Counted from the stretch's first letter, positions 1 through 10,850 are shown. The stretch is 64,000 nucleotides of DNA from Cymbomonas tetramitiformis (GCA_001247695.2 LGRX02024727.1:55869-119868), one strand, 5' to 3'. Notes: generated by a model from the sequence alone, not told the origin. Translations and numbers: made by a program.

Positions 1-2033
1 CAGCGTTGCTCACAGCGGGCGATGCAGGGGGCGACCTCCCGCGAGAAGGGCGGTCAGCAGGACCTGGCGGCCAAGCCGCGGTGGCGCAAACGAGTCGAGG
101 TGACATCAAGTCCTCAGGCCCAATGTCGCAGGATGATGGCGACGGTGTACGGCAGTGTGCGAGGTGCGACAAGTGCGGTGGCGAGCGGCTGCCGGACCTG
201 GCCCGAGATGGCCCCGCGACAGCCTGAGATGGTCGTGCGATGTGCGACAAGCGCGGTGGCGAGCGGCTGCTGGACCTGGCCCGAGATGGCCCTGCGACAG
301 CCTGGGATGGTCCTGCGCCTGAGGCAGGAGCAGGTGGCTGCGCAGGGGCTCGCTTCTTGAGCCTCGTGTTGACCATGTTGTTGGGCGGTGGTGGCCTACG
401 CCTTGCATCTGCCTCGAGCGCATCGTAGCCCTGCTGCCTGGTGTTGACCGACTTGAGCATTTTCCTCATCTCCCCCAGACGCACGTACTCCTGGGCAGCG
501 GCATTCTCGGAGAACACCCTGCCAGGCCCCCCAAGACCATCCCCCACTGGGTAGTACTTGGTGCTCGAACCCAGTGAGACGAGCTCCAGAGGTGGCCCCT
601 CGCTGCCATGTCGATTATATTGTCGGAGGATGCCAACCGCGAGGGATTCCATGTCCACCGGGCAAAGGTACCTGAGCAGCTGGTATGTCCAGACACCAGT
701 GCTCTCGTACCAGTGAGGGAGTTGGAGCTCGTCCAGCAACTCCTCACTGTTGTACACGAGCGCATGATCCAGCGTGCAGCGCATCAGCTCGAGGTACTGC
801 GTGGTTGCGCTCGGTTGGACACAGAGGACACGCTCCTTCAGGTCCCACATGAGGGTGGCAGTGACCTCACCACTGGGGTATATGAACAACGCCTGGAGCG
901 TGTCCTGCAGTCGCTGGATCGGGTTGAGGCTGTCGCGCGATCTGCCTCGCTCCCTGGGCTTGACGACGTCCTGCTTGCTGGCAGAGGACGGCACGTGTGT
1001 CATGTAGCTCCCATTGAGCACCCAGCGGTCCTTCTCCTCATCGTGACCCAGCTTCTGGTCCACATACAGCCAGTTAGGGGGCATCAGCTGGTCCACCATC
1101 ACCCACTTCTGCTCGAGACAACGGACGAACTCCACGCAGACATGTTCTTGGGAAGGTCTGGCCGGCATGTCCTTGGGAAGGTCTTGAAGGATGCGGCAAA
1201 GACGCGCGATATGGTGCCGGTCCAGGTACAGTCTCTGATCCGCCCAGTTGTGGTCGAGAGGGGCATCCAGAGACGGACGACCCCCAACAACCTGGTCCTC
1301 AATGACCCACCTCGCGCGTCCACCCTCCCAGGGGTTCGGTTCTGCGTAGAGTTGTGCGAGCATGCGCTCCGACGCTGCCTGTACGGCGGGCGCCAGTGAC
1401 GCCAGGTCACTCCTTCGGCCACCTTCAAGGGAACATGTGTGACTGCGACACCTCTCCTCGACCTCCGCGCGCGTGGCGAGTCGGGGTCGTGGGGGCTCAG
1501 CAGGAGGCCTCGACGAAGACGCTGGTGACCCCAATGGTGACACGTAGACGTCATCAATGTGCTCAGGCTGAATCCCAGAGGCAGCAAACCTCTCCTCCCT
1601 TGTGCTCAGAGGTGGGTGCTCTAGCCATTCGCACTCCATCCCCTGCCCAAAGATCTCCGACTGCAAACACACCACTGGGTCCACCCGCCTGGGCAGGTGG
1701 GGACGCCTGGGTGGTGTCATGTCAACCAACGGAAGCACCACCTGAGCATCCATGCCCAAAATCGTTGGCGCATGCGACACGGCCACGCAACTTCCAAGCT
1801 TGATGTCGATCATCAGGGAGTTCTTCAGTGGCCCGGTGCCTATCAGCAGATCCCACGAGTTCTCGGGCTCGAAGGTCACGAAGGCGTATAGCCGGTGAAG
1901 CGTCATGTGCGGTGTGCCCGCAGCCAGTAGGAGGAGGACAGTGTCACGAACCATATTGTATGATATCCACGGCAGGATTGCCGTGGATACTTGCAGACTC
2001 AGGAAACCACTCCCCACTAGGGCGGTAAAAAGT
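1..2033 (-). CDS. Retroelement polyprotein-like ORF, partial (retropepsin-like N-terminus)
   Basis: An open frame runs on the minus strand from just below an in-frame TGA near 2034 through the left window edge without a stop; the first ATG is at 1954. About 35-40 residues in is the motif SWDLLIGTGPLKN followed by a hydrophobic strand, which resembles the second half of a retropepsin fold (family pattern DLLIGTD). Near the start, ALVGSGF sits where the family has the catalytic D[S/T]G, so the catalytic Asp seems to be missing. Downstream come acidic and proline-rich spacers and a long stretch (LPHWYESTGVWTYQLLRYL and neighbours) I do not recognise. The end in the window is rich in Ser/Arg/Pro. 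No reverse transcriptase motif is inside the window. Probably the pol part of an LTR-type or related retroelement, 5'-truncated. A host gene is less likely. Most plus-strand ORFs over it are shadows. Confidence 0.55.
165..318. repeat. In-frame 78-bp direct repeat, two copies
   Basis: Two adjacent copies with period 78 (165-242 and 243-318) differ at a few positions. The period is 26 codons, so the minus-strand polyprotein frame stays open and encodes a duplicated AVAGPSRARS(S/G)SRSPP segment. This is an expanding Ser/Arg/Pro linker. Confidence 0.7.
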
Positions 2034-2036
2034 CAC

Positions 2037-2699
2037 TTCTAAAATGTTGCACATTTGAAGCATACCATCTTGATTGATAACTTTAAAAACACCCATGATA
2101 CGCGACATCCGGACCAAATCAGCAAGGTTGAAACATCGGAATTAGCATTAGCCATCTAACGAGAAATTCGTGTTTTACGCGGCGTTCGGTTTTTCATTTT
2201 CCTTTAAAGAGGCTGTGTCATCACGTAGTTTTACGAAGCCGATACTATCGAGTACCGTGTCTACATGATTGATTTTAATACCCGAAAAGGGTATTAAAAG
2301 TTAATCTAAATTCGGTTTCTTGATGGATCGATTTTTTTTCTTCATATACTTTGTTTTTCTATGCGCTATGCTCCCTGGGGAATTCTGAATTATGAACTTT
2401 GTTTCTTTCTGAATCATGAACTTGTGAACTAGGGTTTTCTTCTTCTCTTCACCCTAGGGCGGTGCTTTCAACTACCTATTTATCTGTATTGTCCGTCGTT
2501 TGTTGCAGTTACTTAAGGCGTAATGCATGTTAATTAGACGCCATTGCATGGTCATAGAAGATCCTGGGATATTCCGTGTACAACTGGACGACAAGCTCAG
2601 CACCGTATTTTGGTGCCTTTCTTCTCGTACGGTGATCTTTCTGCGCAATTTGTCCCTTGGTGGCGAATTCGTACGAAAATTAACGACTACTGACACCTC
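2037..2699. other. Noncoding AT-rich stretch with a short perfect hairpin
   Basis: No convincing gene. At 2273-2299 there is a perfect 11-bp stem (TTTTAATACCC / GGGTATTAAAA) with loop GAAAA. It could be a transcript-end structure or an element terminus. It lies upstream of the plus-strand ORFs starting at 2700 and of the 5' end of the minus-strand polyprotein fragment. Confidence 0.4.
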
Positions 2700-4268
2700 T
2701 TGCTTGCTGCCGTTTCCGTGCGCAAGGCTGGAGGCGTAATCGACAGCAGCAGCGTTTTGTTGCGAGAGAAATCTTCTTTTCCAAGTTCTCTTAGCACATA
2801 TACAAAATGTAACTTCATGAAACCTAAAACTGTTTGTGTAATTTACCTGATGCGGTCCGTTAACTTAACACAATATATTTATCAATATGCAAGTATAATA
2901 CGGCAGTATGCTCGGACCGTAGAAAACCAAACACCGCACGCAGATAACTTAATACGGCTCACAACGGACACGCTTTGGTTTGCTGATAACTTAATACGGA
3001 CTGTAGTTAACTTTACAACACACTTAGTTAACTTAAAGTGTTACGTGGCCCTCTGTATATGGCCTGCGGTATACCTATTATGGTGTGCAGATACTCTAAC
3101 ATGGCTCACTAATAACTCAATACGGTCAGTAGATAACTTAGCACGGCTTGCAACAAACTTAATAAGGACAACCAACAAATGTAAGCGGCTAAAGGATAAA
3201 CAATCACAGGACTCGGGAAACCCGAAGCAGCATGCGGCTAATTCAACACGGAGGTTAGATAACTTTAATATGCCGACAGATGACCTGAAGCGGTCCGGTT
3301 CTAACTTAAAGCGGTCTCCGAGAGCTGAAGGGCGAATAATAAGAAACCCTAAGCCTAGAGGGCCATACCTAAAGGGAAAGGGGGGAATAAAGACACATGA
3401 GGGCAAAATTACACAAAAACACTTCACACAGTGGCCAGAAAAGGTGGCACAAACAAGTATGGGGAAAATAAATAAGAACAGCCAGCCTTGGAACTTTAGC
3501 GAATTGTGTTATGTGCTATTCGTAAAGAATCGAAATTTCATACAAAAGGGCATAGTACTGAAATATTTGGGGGAAATAACCCGAGGGTATGTACGAAACT
3601 GCATACAAAAGCATGAGACCCAATTAAGAGATATTACAACCGAGAGAAGACAACACATGGTTGTAACGCGTAACAAGGGAAACAATGATATGCTGAAAAC
3701 AAGTATAAACTGGCGGGTCAGGATGCATGCTGACCATGGAAATGACTTACGAGAGGCCCGGGAGCACGAACACATGATTATAGGGGGAAAGGCGGCTATA
3801 AGCACCAAAATAATGGGAAACCCTAACCTCTTGAGGCGATACCTAGTGAATATGGGACGGGTAGAGGTGCGTAGGAGTAAAATTGGGCGAAAATATTTCA
3901 CACAATGCTTATATATGACAATAAGGGATAGCAGGGGAAAAATAAAGGCAAACGGACAACCTTGGACCGGAAGCGAATTGCATGAGGTACAATTCGTAAA
4001 AAATCGAAATTTTACAAAAAAGAGCCTAGAACCAAAAAAATTCAGGGAAGGGACCCGAGGACATATACGAAGCCATGTGCGAAAGAGGAATGCCCAAATA
4101 AACGATATGGTAGCTGAGGGGAGGCAACAAGTGGGTGTAACGCGTAACACGGAGAGCACAATAATGCTCAGAAGCCGCGGAAATGGGGGAAGCAAGGTGG
4201 GCACTGGTCTTGCAAAAGACACACGGGATGCAGCCAAGCAGGGTACAGATAAATGCACACGAAGATGA
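2700..4268 (+). CDS. Unrecognised ORF with internal repeats, probably transposon ORF1
   Basis: 522 codons, AT-rich, opening with a non-ATG codon in the listed frame, so the real start is uncertain. The first third is a degenerate repeat built on DNLIR (DNA core ATAACTTAATACGG, repeated many times between about 2938 and 3310). The rest contains two divergent copies of a roughly 170-190-residue module, recognisable by FVKNRNF, QPW..SEL and VTRN in both (about 3420-3690 and 3880-4160). Strongly basic, with no known domain recognised. It overlaps the next ORF by 16 nt (ATG inside the stop region), so the two could be separate ORFs or one protein with a frameshift. The amplified inner module suggests a nucleic-acid-binding or gag-like role; that is inference. 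Confidence 0.45.
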   Translation: MLAAVSVRKAGGVIDSSSVLLREKSSFPSSLSTYTKCNFMKPKTVCVIYLMRSVNLTQYIYQYASIIRQYARTVENQTPHADNLIRLTTDTLWFADNLIRTVVNFTTHLVNLKCYVALCIWPAVYLLWCADTLTWLTNNSIRSVDNLARLATNLIRTTNKCKRLKDKQSQDSGNPKQHAANSTRRLDNFNMPTDDLKRSGSNLKRSPRAEGRIIRNPKPRGPYLKGKGGIKTHEGKITQKHFTQWPEKVAQTSMGKINKNSQPWNFSELCYVLFVKNRNFIQKGIVLKYLGEITRGYVRNCIQKHETQLRDITTERRQHMVVTRNKGNNDMLKTSINWRVRMHADHGNDLREAREHEHMIIGGKAAISTKIMGNPNLLRRYLVNMGRVEVRRSKIGRKYFTQCLYMTIRDSRGKIKANGQPWTGSELHEVQFVKNRNFTKKSLEPKKFREGTRGHIRSHVRKRNAQINDMVAEGRQQVGVTRNTESTIMLRSRGNGGSKVGTGLAKDTRDAAKQGTDKCTRR

Positions 4269-5491
4269 AAACTGACAAAGACATAAGCGGCAGCATGATT
4301 ATGACATATTACATAATGCGGCATTTTTTGAGATGTGAAATAAACTACATCAAAACACAAGCGGAACTGCAAGCAACCTCTCATTGGACTTTTATTATGC
4401 TCTTTCACCTAATGACGGGACTTAGCAAAATGAAGCTGTACCCTAAACAATATTTCCCGGGGCCTAGAGTCATAATACACCTAGCCCACAAGAGACCTAA
4501 GGCCTGCAAAAGGATAAGCAAGAGCGCCTTGAAATACATGATTCAAAACCCCAAAATGGCATGGCTTTGGGAGAGGACACGGACCCAAAATACAAAGAAA
4601 TCTAAAATGAAATCACCTCTAAGAATAACGAAACATAAAATTCACCGAAAAAAGAATAACGTCACCAAACAACATAATACGCCTGAACCTGATCGGATGT
4701 TAAGCGGTGGAGCAGGCACCGTAGATAATGCAGTAGATGAAAATATAATGGCTACGGAATCACTTCTCTCGGAAAAGGGATGGTTAAATGCAACTCATGT
4801 TGGTGATGCCATGAAAATACGGGACCCGAGTACCATTGCCCCCATGGACCTCACGGACATGATGCTGAAGATGACAGTGGAGGACCAAAAACTCACACAA
4901 CTCATTAACAGCAGACTCAAAAAACATGGCCACACCCAAATAGGCGTGTGTGACAATATACATTGGCGTCTCATAATGATCCGCTTATCATCATCCGGAA
5001 AAATAGATGCTTACATATATGACCCTTTTGGAGATAATGCCGAAAGAGAAACCATCAATATGATTGTGGTAGCACTCACAACCTGGCTGAAAAATCTCAA
5101 AGCCATCACAGAATTTAAGGAATTCACAGTTACTATTAGCAAGGATACATTTCAAACAGATACATACAACTGTGGCACATGGGTAGCAAAAACCGCCTTC
5201 AGATGGGCCCAATGGAACAGAGGTTCACATCAGACCACATTCCCTACAAATTTAGGAATCGTAGGTAGGGCCATGTTTGCCTTGTATCTACCTTGTGTCT
5301 GGATGGCCAAAAACCACGACCAGACATGGCCATGTTTAGTCAGTTTTTCAGCGGCGCAACACAACCCAAGTAAGGCCATGTTTGGTCGTGGTTTTTGGCC
5401 TTACTTACCCCTTACTTACCTTGTACCTACCCAATGTCTAACGCACCATACGTACGCACGTGAATGCATGAATCACTTAGACATTGGGTAG
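4253..5491 (+). CDS. Ulp1/SENP-like cysteine protease (C48 family), transposon-associated
   Basis: 412 codons from ATG. The C-terminal half carries the ordered catalytic set of Ulp1-type proteases: His in NIHWRLIMI, Asp in IYDPFGDN, Gln in DTFQTDTYNCG and Cys in NCGTWVAKTAF. The family cleaves ubiquitin-like (SUMO) conjugates or polyproteins; such proteases are often carried by eukaryotic transposons. The residues beyond about 5262 are translated from a palindromic repeat array, so the natural C-terminus is probably near there. The preceding ORF overlaps by 16 nt. No transposase or reverse transcriptase is directly linked, so the parent element is uncertain. Confidence 0.7.
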   Translation: MHTKMKTDKDISGSMIMTYYIMRHFLRCEINYIKTQAELQATSHWTFIMLFHLMTGLSKMKLYPKQYFPGPRVIIHLAHKRPKACKRISKSALKYMIQNPKMAWLWERTRTQNTKKSKMKSPLRITKHKIHRKKNNVTKQHNTPEPDRMLSGGAGTVDNAVDENIMATESLLSEKGWLNATHVGDAMKIRDPSTIAPMDLTDMMLKMTVEDQKLTQLINSRLKKHGHTQIGVCDNIHWRLIMIRLSSSGKIDAYIYDPFGDNAERETINMIVVALTTWLKNLKAITEFKEFTVTISKDTFQTDTYNCGTWVAKTAFRWAQWNRGSHQTTFPTNLGIVGRAMFALYLPCVWMAKNHDQTWPCLVSFSAAQHNPSKAMFGRGFWPYLPLTYLVPTQCLTHHTYARECMNHLDIG

Positions 5492-5870
5492 ATACAAGGT
5501 AAGTATGGCCATGTTTATACATAAACAAGGTAAGTAGGGCCCTACCTATCATGTATCTGTACTCAAGTACAAGGTAAGTATGGCCATGTTTATACATAAA
5601 CAAGGGTAAGTAGGGCCCTACCTATTATGTATCTATATCCAAGTACAAGGTAAGTATGGCCATGTTTATACATAAACAAGGGTAAGTTTGGCCTTACCTA
5701 TCATGTGTTTATTCTCAAGTAATGATCAAACATGGCCATGTTTATACATAACCAAGGGTAAGTATGGCCTTACCTATCATGTGTTTATTCTCAAGTACTG
5801 ATCAAACATGGCCATGTATATATCTACCGCATATCGAATACGATGTAAACATGGCCATATCTACCTAGAT
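5262..5870. repeat. Palindrome-rich tandem array A (GGCCATGTTT / AGGGCCCTAC)
   Basis: About five degenerate copies of a unit of roughly 70 nt. Each joins AAACATGGCCATGTTTA, TACATAAACAAGGGTAAG, TAGGGCCCTACCTATCATG and a TCAAGTAC(AAGGT) spacer. Nearly every segment is a palindrome or half of one. The same unit returns at 9775-10045, and related words occur at 7500-7880 and around 8255-8345. It starts inside the 3' end of the Ulp1 ORF. Confidence 0.8.
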
Positions 5871-5950
5871 ATTCGGTCTTTCAACGAATAACAAACACAT
5901 ATTAATGATATGCTTTAACACACACATATTGGATATGCTATGTATGCGTT

Positions 5951-6002
5951 GCATACTAAGTTTCAATATGTTGCATGCACAACATATTGAAACTTAGTAT
6001 GC
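5951..6002. repeat. Perfect 23-bp inverted repeat (6-nt spacer)
   Basis: Arms 5951-5973 and 5980-6002 are exact reverse complements around CATGCA. The arms contain TTTCAATATGTTG, the same vocabulary that fills introns and ends of the CACTA element at 28-41 kb. Could form a strong hairpin or be a dimeric protein-binding site. Confidence 0.8.
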
Positions 6003-7600
6003 ATACCGCAAGTTGGGATGCACTATACTTCCTAGTTGATGCTTTCGTGCTTTGAAAAGTATGCATGTGATATGTGAAAATGCGACAAGGCAATAGCAAT
6101 TGCTATTCGAAACTATTTTTTACTCACTACGTAACTACATGCTCAATACGATAGGACACACGAATGCAAACAAGCATGGGTTCTAACGCACAAATGAGTA
6201 CATTATGCAATACAGTTAATACAAACCAATATCGCGTAACTACTATATTTTCTAATCTACTCCCTAAATATTCACTACATTACAAATCCTACTTGAAAAC
6301 TATTTCGTAAAATACAAACAATAAGCCTATCTACAATCTACAACGCGAGTGTTGGCGTCGTTGATGAGCACGTGCCTTGCTCCTCATAAATTTTCAGCCA
6401 TCCTATATCAAAGGACAAGGAACCAATCGTTAGTAAATCTGGAAGAGAAAAAAACAAGCACGCAAACGAAAACAATTCAAAGACAAGGGGTCAAAGGAGA
6501 ATAGAAGTCGAAGGCGATGGAGTCGTTCGTGGGTTGAATCGCGTTTTCGCCGGTCCAACTCACGAGTCAATCTGAAAAATAGCGCCAACGAAAAAGAGGT
6601 TAGTAACGAGGGAAAAAAGGGGAAAAAAATAAGAAGAAAGTTAAGGAGAGTGAAAGTTTAGAGGGGGTGAGTTGGAATAGAACCAACCAAATCTAGTCCA
6701 AAGGACTAGCGGGAAAAATCTCCCGTTCACCCCATGTAAACGTTCAATACGCGCAGATCTAACTACATCTGCGCGTAAAAGACACTACGGCACAAGTACT
6801 TGCACGCAGGAGAAAATATGAAAAAGCAAGAATGAATTCAGAAGCAACGCATGGAAACAAAAGCAAAAGCGCAAGCAGAATTTTGTACAGTGCAGACAGG
6901 CACTGCACTGTACAGATGGTCAACGAGAAGAGGAGGAATTTCGAACTCCAACGTTTACAAGTACCGTGACTGACAACACTCGAACTGTGCACTGTACAAG
7001 TATGGTGACATGACATGACGTCTACGGTGACACGCGGTCACCTCTGCCATCGGCTATCGCAATGTCGCATGTCAACGTGCTATCAGATATCGAGCTATCG
7101 ATGCCGTGTCTCTCACCCGATCGCGCGACGTTGTCTTTTGTGTCATCACTCGAGTAATGTGTAATCGCCTGGCATCTTCTGGGATAAACTGAAGACTCTC
7201 GATTTTCGAACGCCGCGATCTGAACGGTCTGAACCTGTCCGCGAACGGTCGGCGATCTGAACCTGCGCGAGTGGCGATTCCGGGTCATGGGACCCATGTT
7301 TTTTCTGTTGCGCTTTCTTTTGTGCATATTTTTTTCAAGGGTTTCCCACTTCTGGACCATTCCTGAATGGCCCATAGAATATTTGAGCAAGCCGTTTTCA
7401 CCATCGTATTTTGCGAGCAAGCCCCTTTCTTTTGAGCTCAACTTGTTTTTTTCATGAAAATGACCGATTTTTGTCCACGCTTGCCCCTGCACCCTAAGGT
7501 ATGGTCTAGACATGACCATGTTTGGGTCGTTTCCCCATTGGGTTTTGCATTTGGGGCATTGATTTGGGCTATGTGCGCCGCTGAAGATGTCTACCTTGTG
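6003..7600. other. No supported gene
   Basis: Mixed AT-rich sequence with an A-rich purine stretch around 6420-6670. Short ORFs on both strands have no recognisable domain and overlap repeat-derived words, so I do not call a gene here. Confidence 0.4.
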
Positions 7601-7692
7601 TTCGCGTGAATGCTGTTCGAACCGGGCCATACCAGGGCAATTCTACTCAGGTACAAGGTAAACATCTTCGCGGCGCAACACAACGTGGTTTG

Positions 7693-7809
7693 CCTTGTTT
7701 TACTGCCAACATTGCCCAAAAATGGCCAAGTTTGCCACGTGTTTTTAAACACAGATCAAACATGGTCCGTTTTATGTACGTCTTGCCCAATGTTGGCAGT
7801 AAAACAAGG
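7693..7809. repeat. 22-bp perfect inverted repeat flanking a short spacer
   Basis: CCTTGTTTTACTGCCAACAT(TG) at 7693-7714 is exactly inverted at 7788-7809, about 73 nt apart. A diverged copy of the arm occurs at about 10,990 just upstream of the LINE. Probably the ends of a small nonautonomous element related to array A. Confidence 0.6.
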
Positions 7810-8303
7810 CTAACAAGGCCGTGTTTCACCATCTCGGCTGTTGAAACTGCTTAGGTAGGGCCATGTTTACGCCATACTTATGATGGTACAGCAGGTTACG
7901 TACGTGGGCAAAAGCGGTTTGCAGGCACAATAGGCGATGACATCCCGCGCACAGAGATTGGCGCAAGGTGGGATTCCGGAGGAGAGACGGAGGGTCAATC
8001 CCGCGAAAAGAGCCACTGTTGCATATCGCTTGGCAAATTCTCCGGGTGAGGGCGATGGGTTGACGACGCCGCCGCGTGCGGACGATGCCTTCAAGAGGCA
8101 ACGTGTCCTCGAATGGCGGATGCCAATCCCACGAATGGGTTTATAGATTTAGTTGAGGAACTCTTTTGGGATGGAATCATTCTGACGGAAGAATACGACA
8201 ATCATCCGGCACGCGCCACCTTCACTGACATTGAACGCGACGGCATGACCGGGTAGGGCCCTACCTGCCTTGCTCTCGGGACGAACCCGGGGCGAGCATT
8301 GCC

Positions 8304-8924
8304 CTACCTGCAATGGGAAGGGGCCAAGTATGGCCGTGTTTTGACGTGTTCGCTGTAGGTCGAACCGAAAAGCACGGAAATTCCTCCCGTCACCCTCCCG
8401 TCACCCATCCAGTCCGCTGCTGGCGACGCGGGGTCAACCATGAGCTCGAGCGTGGAGAACAATAAGGCGTTGGCCTCCACGCGGATGGGGAGGGTAGCAT
8501 CGTCCAGCAGGAAAAGGGGTGCGAAACCAATGTCCTCCGTGACAAATGTTGTCTGCAACGCAGAGACCATCCTGGCGAAGAGCGCGGACGCGTGGCACTC
8601 AGTCCCGGAAAATCGCCCGTTCTTGTCCTCGAATAACTTTTGGCGAACGGACTTGGAGACCTTCATGTCGAAGTGTTCCCGTTGCAGCGTCCGCACCGAG
8701 GCCAGGAACGCAGCACCTGCTGAATTGGCAGCCGGCTGAGCTGCCGGCGGCGTGGCTGGAGTGTTGGCGTGTCTCGCAGCTGCCGAATCAAAAATCGTGG
8801 ATAGCGCGCGTCGGCGATTCGCCATGCTAGCGGTGGCTCGAGTAGAAGCAACCATCTTGAGAAGGACTGAAGGGGCGGAGTGAGGCAACGGAACGCGAGA
8901 TGTGCGGCAGTTCCGGGCGGCCAA
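8304..8924 (-). CDS. Hypothetical protein or exon
   Basis: 206-codon frame. A likely ATG is at 8855 (MVASTRATASMANRRRALST). An Ala/Pro-rich N-terminus is followed by a compositionally normal stretch (LEDIGFAPLFLL-like, VEANALLFSTLELMVDP). No domain recognised. Array-A words overlap its 3' end (AAGTATGGCCGTGTTTTGAC), so the C-terminus may be spliced or truncated. It could be another exon of the transposon whose DUF4216-like piece lies at 9.4 kb. Confidence 0.35.
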   Translation of the reverse strand: MAARNCRTSRVPLPHSAPSVLLKMVASTRATASMANRRRALSTIFDSAAARHANTPATPPAAQPAANSAGAAFLASVRTLQREHFDMKVSKSVRQKLFEDKNGRFSGTECHASALFARMVSALQTTFVTEDIGFAPLFLLDDATLPIRVEANALLFSTLELMVDPASPAADWMGDGRVTGGISVLFGSTYSEHVKTRPYLAPSHCR

Positions 8925-9408
8925 GAAACGCGTGGGTCGCCGATACGGCAGCCGTGAGAGATCAAATAATTCAGGGAAGTCGTGTGGTAGCGGCGGCCAA
9001 TACGCAACGGTGTGGGATCCAACCAGAAAACGTAAACCAATCCAACGTTAAGACCCGTAGAAAACCGTTCTCCAACCGGTGCGGCGTGCCGTAAATCAAC
9101 CCATAAAATTTAGGCCATACCCGTGACTGCCGGCACTCTCACGCGCGGAGCGCCTCACCCCATCCCAGGCGTCCGAGCTTAGCCACTCATGGTGGCAATC
9201 TCGCAGTGGCTAAATAAAACGCAAGTGGGGCCAAACCTGGTAGATATATGGTTCGGCGGTGATATATATCTAACTGTTGAGATAAACCCTGAGTTAAGGG
9301 TTACGGAATCAGAACGGTAAAAGTGAGATAGATAAATCAGAGGCATACATAAATACCTAACGGGTGTTTCCCGTCTACTGGTGACGGTCACCCAGCCTAC
9401 CATAGGAA

Positions 9409-9756
9409 GTGACATGTGACAGTTTTGAGTGTCACACACAGTGTCAAATCCAGCAAAAAGCGAAGATCGCCATGTATAACCGGATGAACTCCATAGTTGG
9501 CCCGGACAGCGTCACTGGCTGTTTCTTTTGCGATGACCCCAAGAACCCTGACACCGTGTTCGATACCAAAGAGCCATTCATGCTCGCAGATCAGATCGCG
9601 TCGCAAGTAGTAATTGTGAAGCATCCTTGCATGCAAACTGCGGTGGTTCTTGACCCTCGAGCAGATTTCTTCAAGCAGAATGTCCAGGATGAAAATCCTA
9701 GCGAGGACGAGCTTGCTAAGTACTTAGGCCTGCAGTACGACATGGCATTTGTGTAG
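9409..9756 (+). pseudogene. DUF4216-like fragment of a CACTA (Tnp2) transposase
   Basis: The segment EPFMLADQIASQVVIVKHPC followed by MQTAVVLDPRAD matches the last exon of the CACTA gene at 28.7 kb (EPYLLANQVQAQVVIVKHPC, MDSAVILDTSD). In plant and fungal CACTA proteins this C-terminal part is DUF4216. Here an acceptor-like CACACAG precedes the conserved part at about 9441, and ATG occurs at 9472. The frame ends in a stop 33 residues after the conserved block, with no PHD finger. Relic of a second, diverged element, or a terminal exon whose partners are lost. Confidence 0.6.
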
Positions 9757-9774
9757 TGTAAATAGATAGCATCA

Positions 9775-10045
9775 GTTTGTGTATATACATAAACAAGGGT
9801 AAGTATGGCCCTACCTATCATGTATCTATGCTCAGGTACTGATCGGAAATGGCCATGTTTATACATAAACAAGGGTAAGTAGGGCCCTACCTATCATGTA
9901 TCTATACTCAAGTACTAGTCAGGTAAGGCCATGTTTATACATAAACAAGGGTAAGTAAGGCCCTACCTATCATGTATCTATACTCAAGTACAAGGTAAAT
10001 ATGGTCATGTCTATACATAAACAAGGGTAAGTAGGGCCTTAATTT
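9775..10045. repeat. Second copy of palindromic array A
   Basis: About four units of ACATAAACAAGGGTAAGTAG, GGCCCTACCTATCATGTATC and TACTCAAGTAC, with GGCCATGTTT between them. This is the same unit as at 5262-5870. It begins right after the stop of the DUF4216 fragment, as the first copy begins at the end of the Ulp1 ORF. Confidence 0.8.
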
Positions 10046-10059
10046 AGTAAGGACTATTT

Positions 10060-10850
10060 TACTCATTTAGTAAGGACTAAATAAGCGCAATAGCCCAAAA
10101 AAAACAGATTCTAAAAATATTTTTTTCCAATGTTTCCAAGTACAGCCCAGGTACAGCCCAGGACAGGGTAGGTATTGCCCCCCTACTTACCCCTTACCTA
10201 CCCAATGCCCATACTGATTTTGAGGTGCTGTAACAGGAAGTGTACAGTCTTTGGAGACTGTCCATAGTAAGGACTAAATAAGCGTAATAGCCCAAAAAAA
10301 ACAGATTCTGAAAATATTTTTTTCCAATGTTTTCAAGTACAGCCCAGGTACAGCCCAGGTACAGGGTAGGTATTGCCCCCTACTTACCCCTTACCTACCC
10401 AATGCCCATACTGACCTAACTTTGAGGTGCTGTAACAGGAAGTGTAAAATGTTTTTTCAGTTAAATCTTTGGAGACTGTCCATAGTAAGGACTAAATAAG
10501 CGTAATAGCCCAAAAAAACAGATTCTGAAAATATTTTTTTCCAATGTTTTCAAGTACAGCCCAGGTACAGCCCAGGTACAGCCCAGGTACAGCCCAGGTA
10601 CAGGGTAGGTATTGCCCCCTACTTACCCCTTACCTACCCAATGCCCATACTGACCTAACTTTGAGGTGCTGTAACAGGAAGTGTAAAATGTTTTTTCAGT
10701 TAAATCTTTGGAGACTGTCCATAGTAAGGACTAAATAAGCGTAATAGCCCAAAAAAACAGATTCTGAAAATATTTTTTCCAATGTTTTCAAGTACAGCCC
10801 AGGTACAGCCCCAAGTACAGGGCAGGTACCGAGTAGCACAACTTTGAGGC
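10060..10850. repeat. Tandem repeat of about 200-240 bp, four copies, upstream of the LINE
   Basis: TAGTAAGGACTAAATAAGCG recurs at about 10,069, 10,266, 10,483 and 10,721. Copies contain an A-rich box, a variable number of CAGCCCAGGTA units, TACTTACCCCTTACCTACCC and (later copies) AACAGGAAGTGTAAAATG. Period differences come mainly from the inner CCCAGGTACAG count. The array sits just upstream of the LINE ORF, so it may be tandem 5' promoter monomers, as known in other LINEs; that role is inference. Confidence 0.75.

Noticed and set aside
608..1399. Plus-strand 263-codon ORF over the left-edge region
   Set aside because: The minus strand has a longer open frame across the same bases with a retropepsin-like motif; the plus-strand text is His/Val/Leu-rich shadow.
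7022..7630. Minus-strand 202-codon ORF with a CPKCKTQW phrase
   Set aside because: Only one CxxC pair, no domain, and its 5' part is made of array-A repeat words (ATGGTCTAGACATGACCATG).
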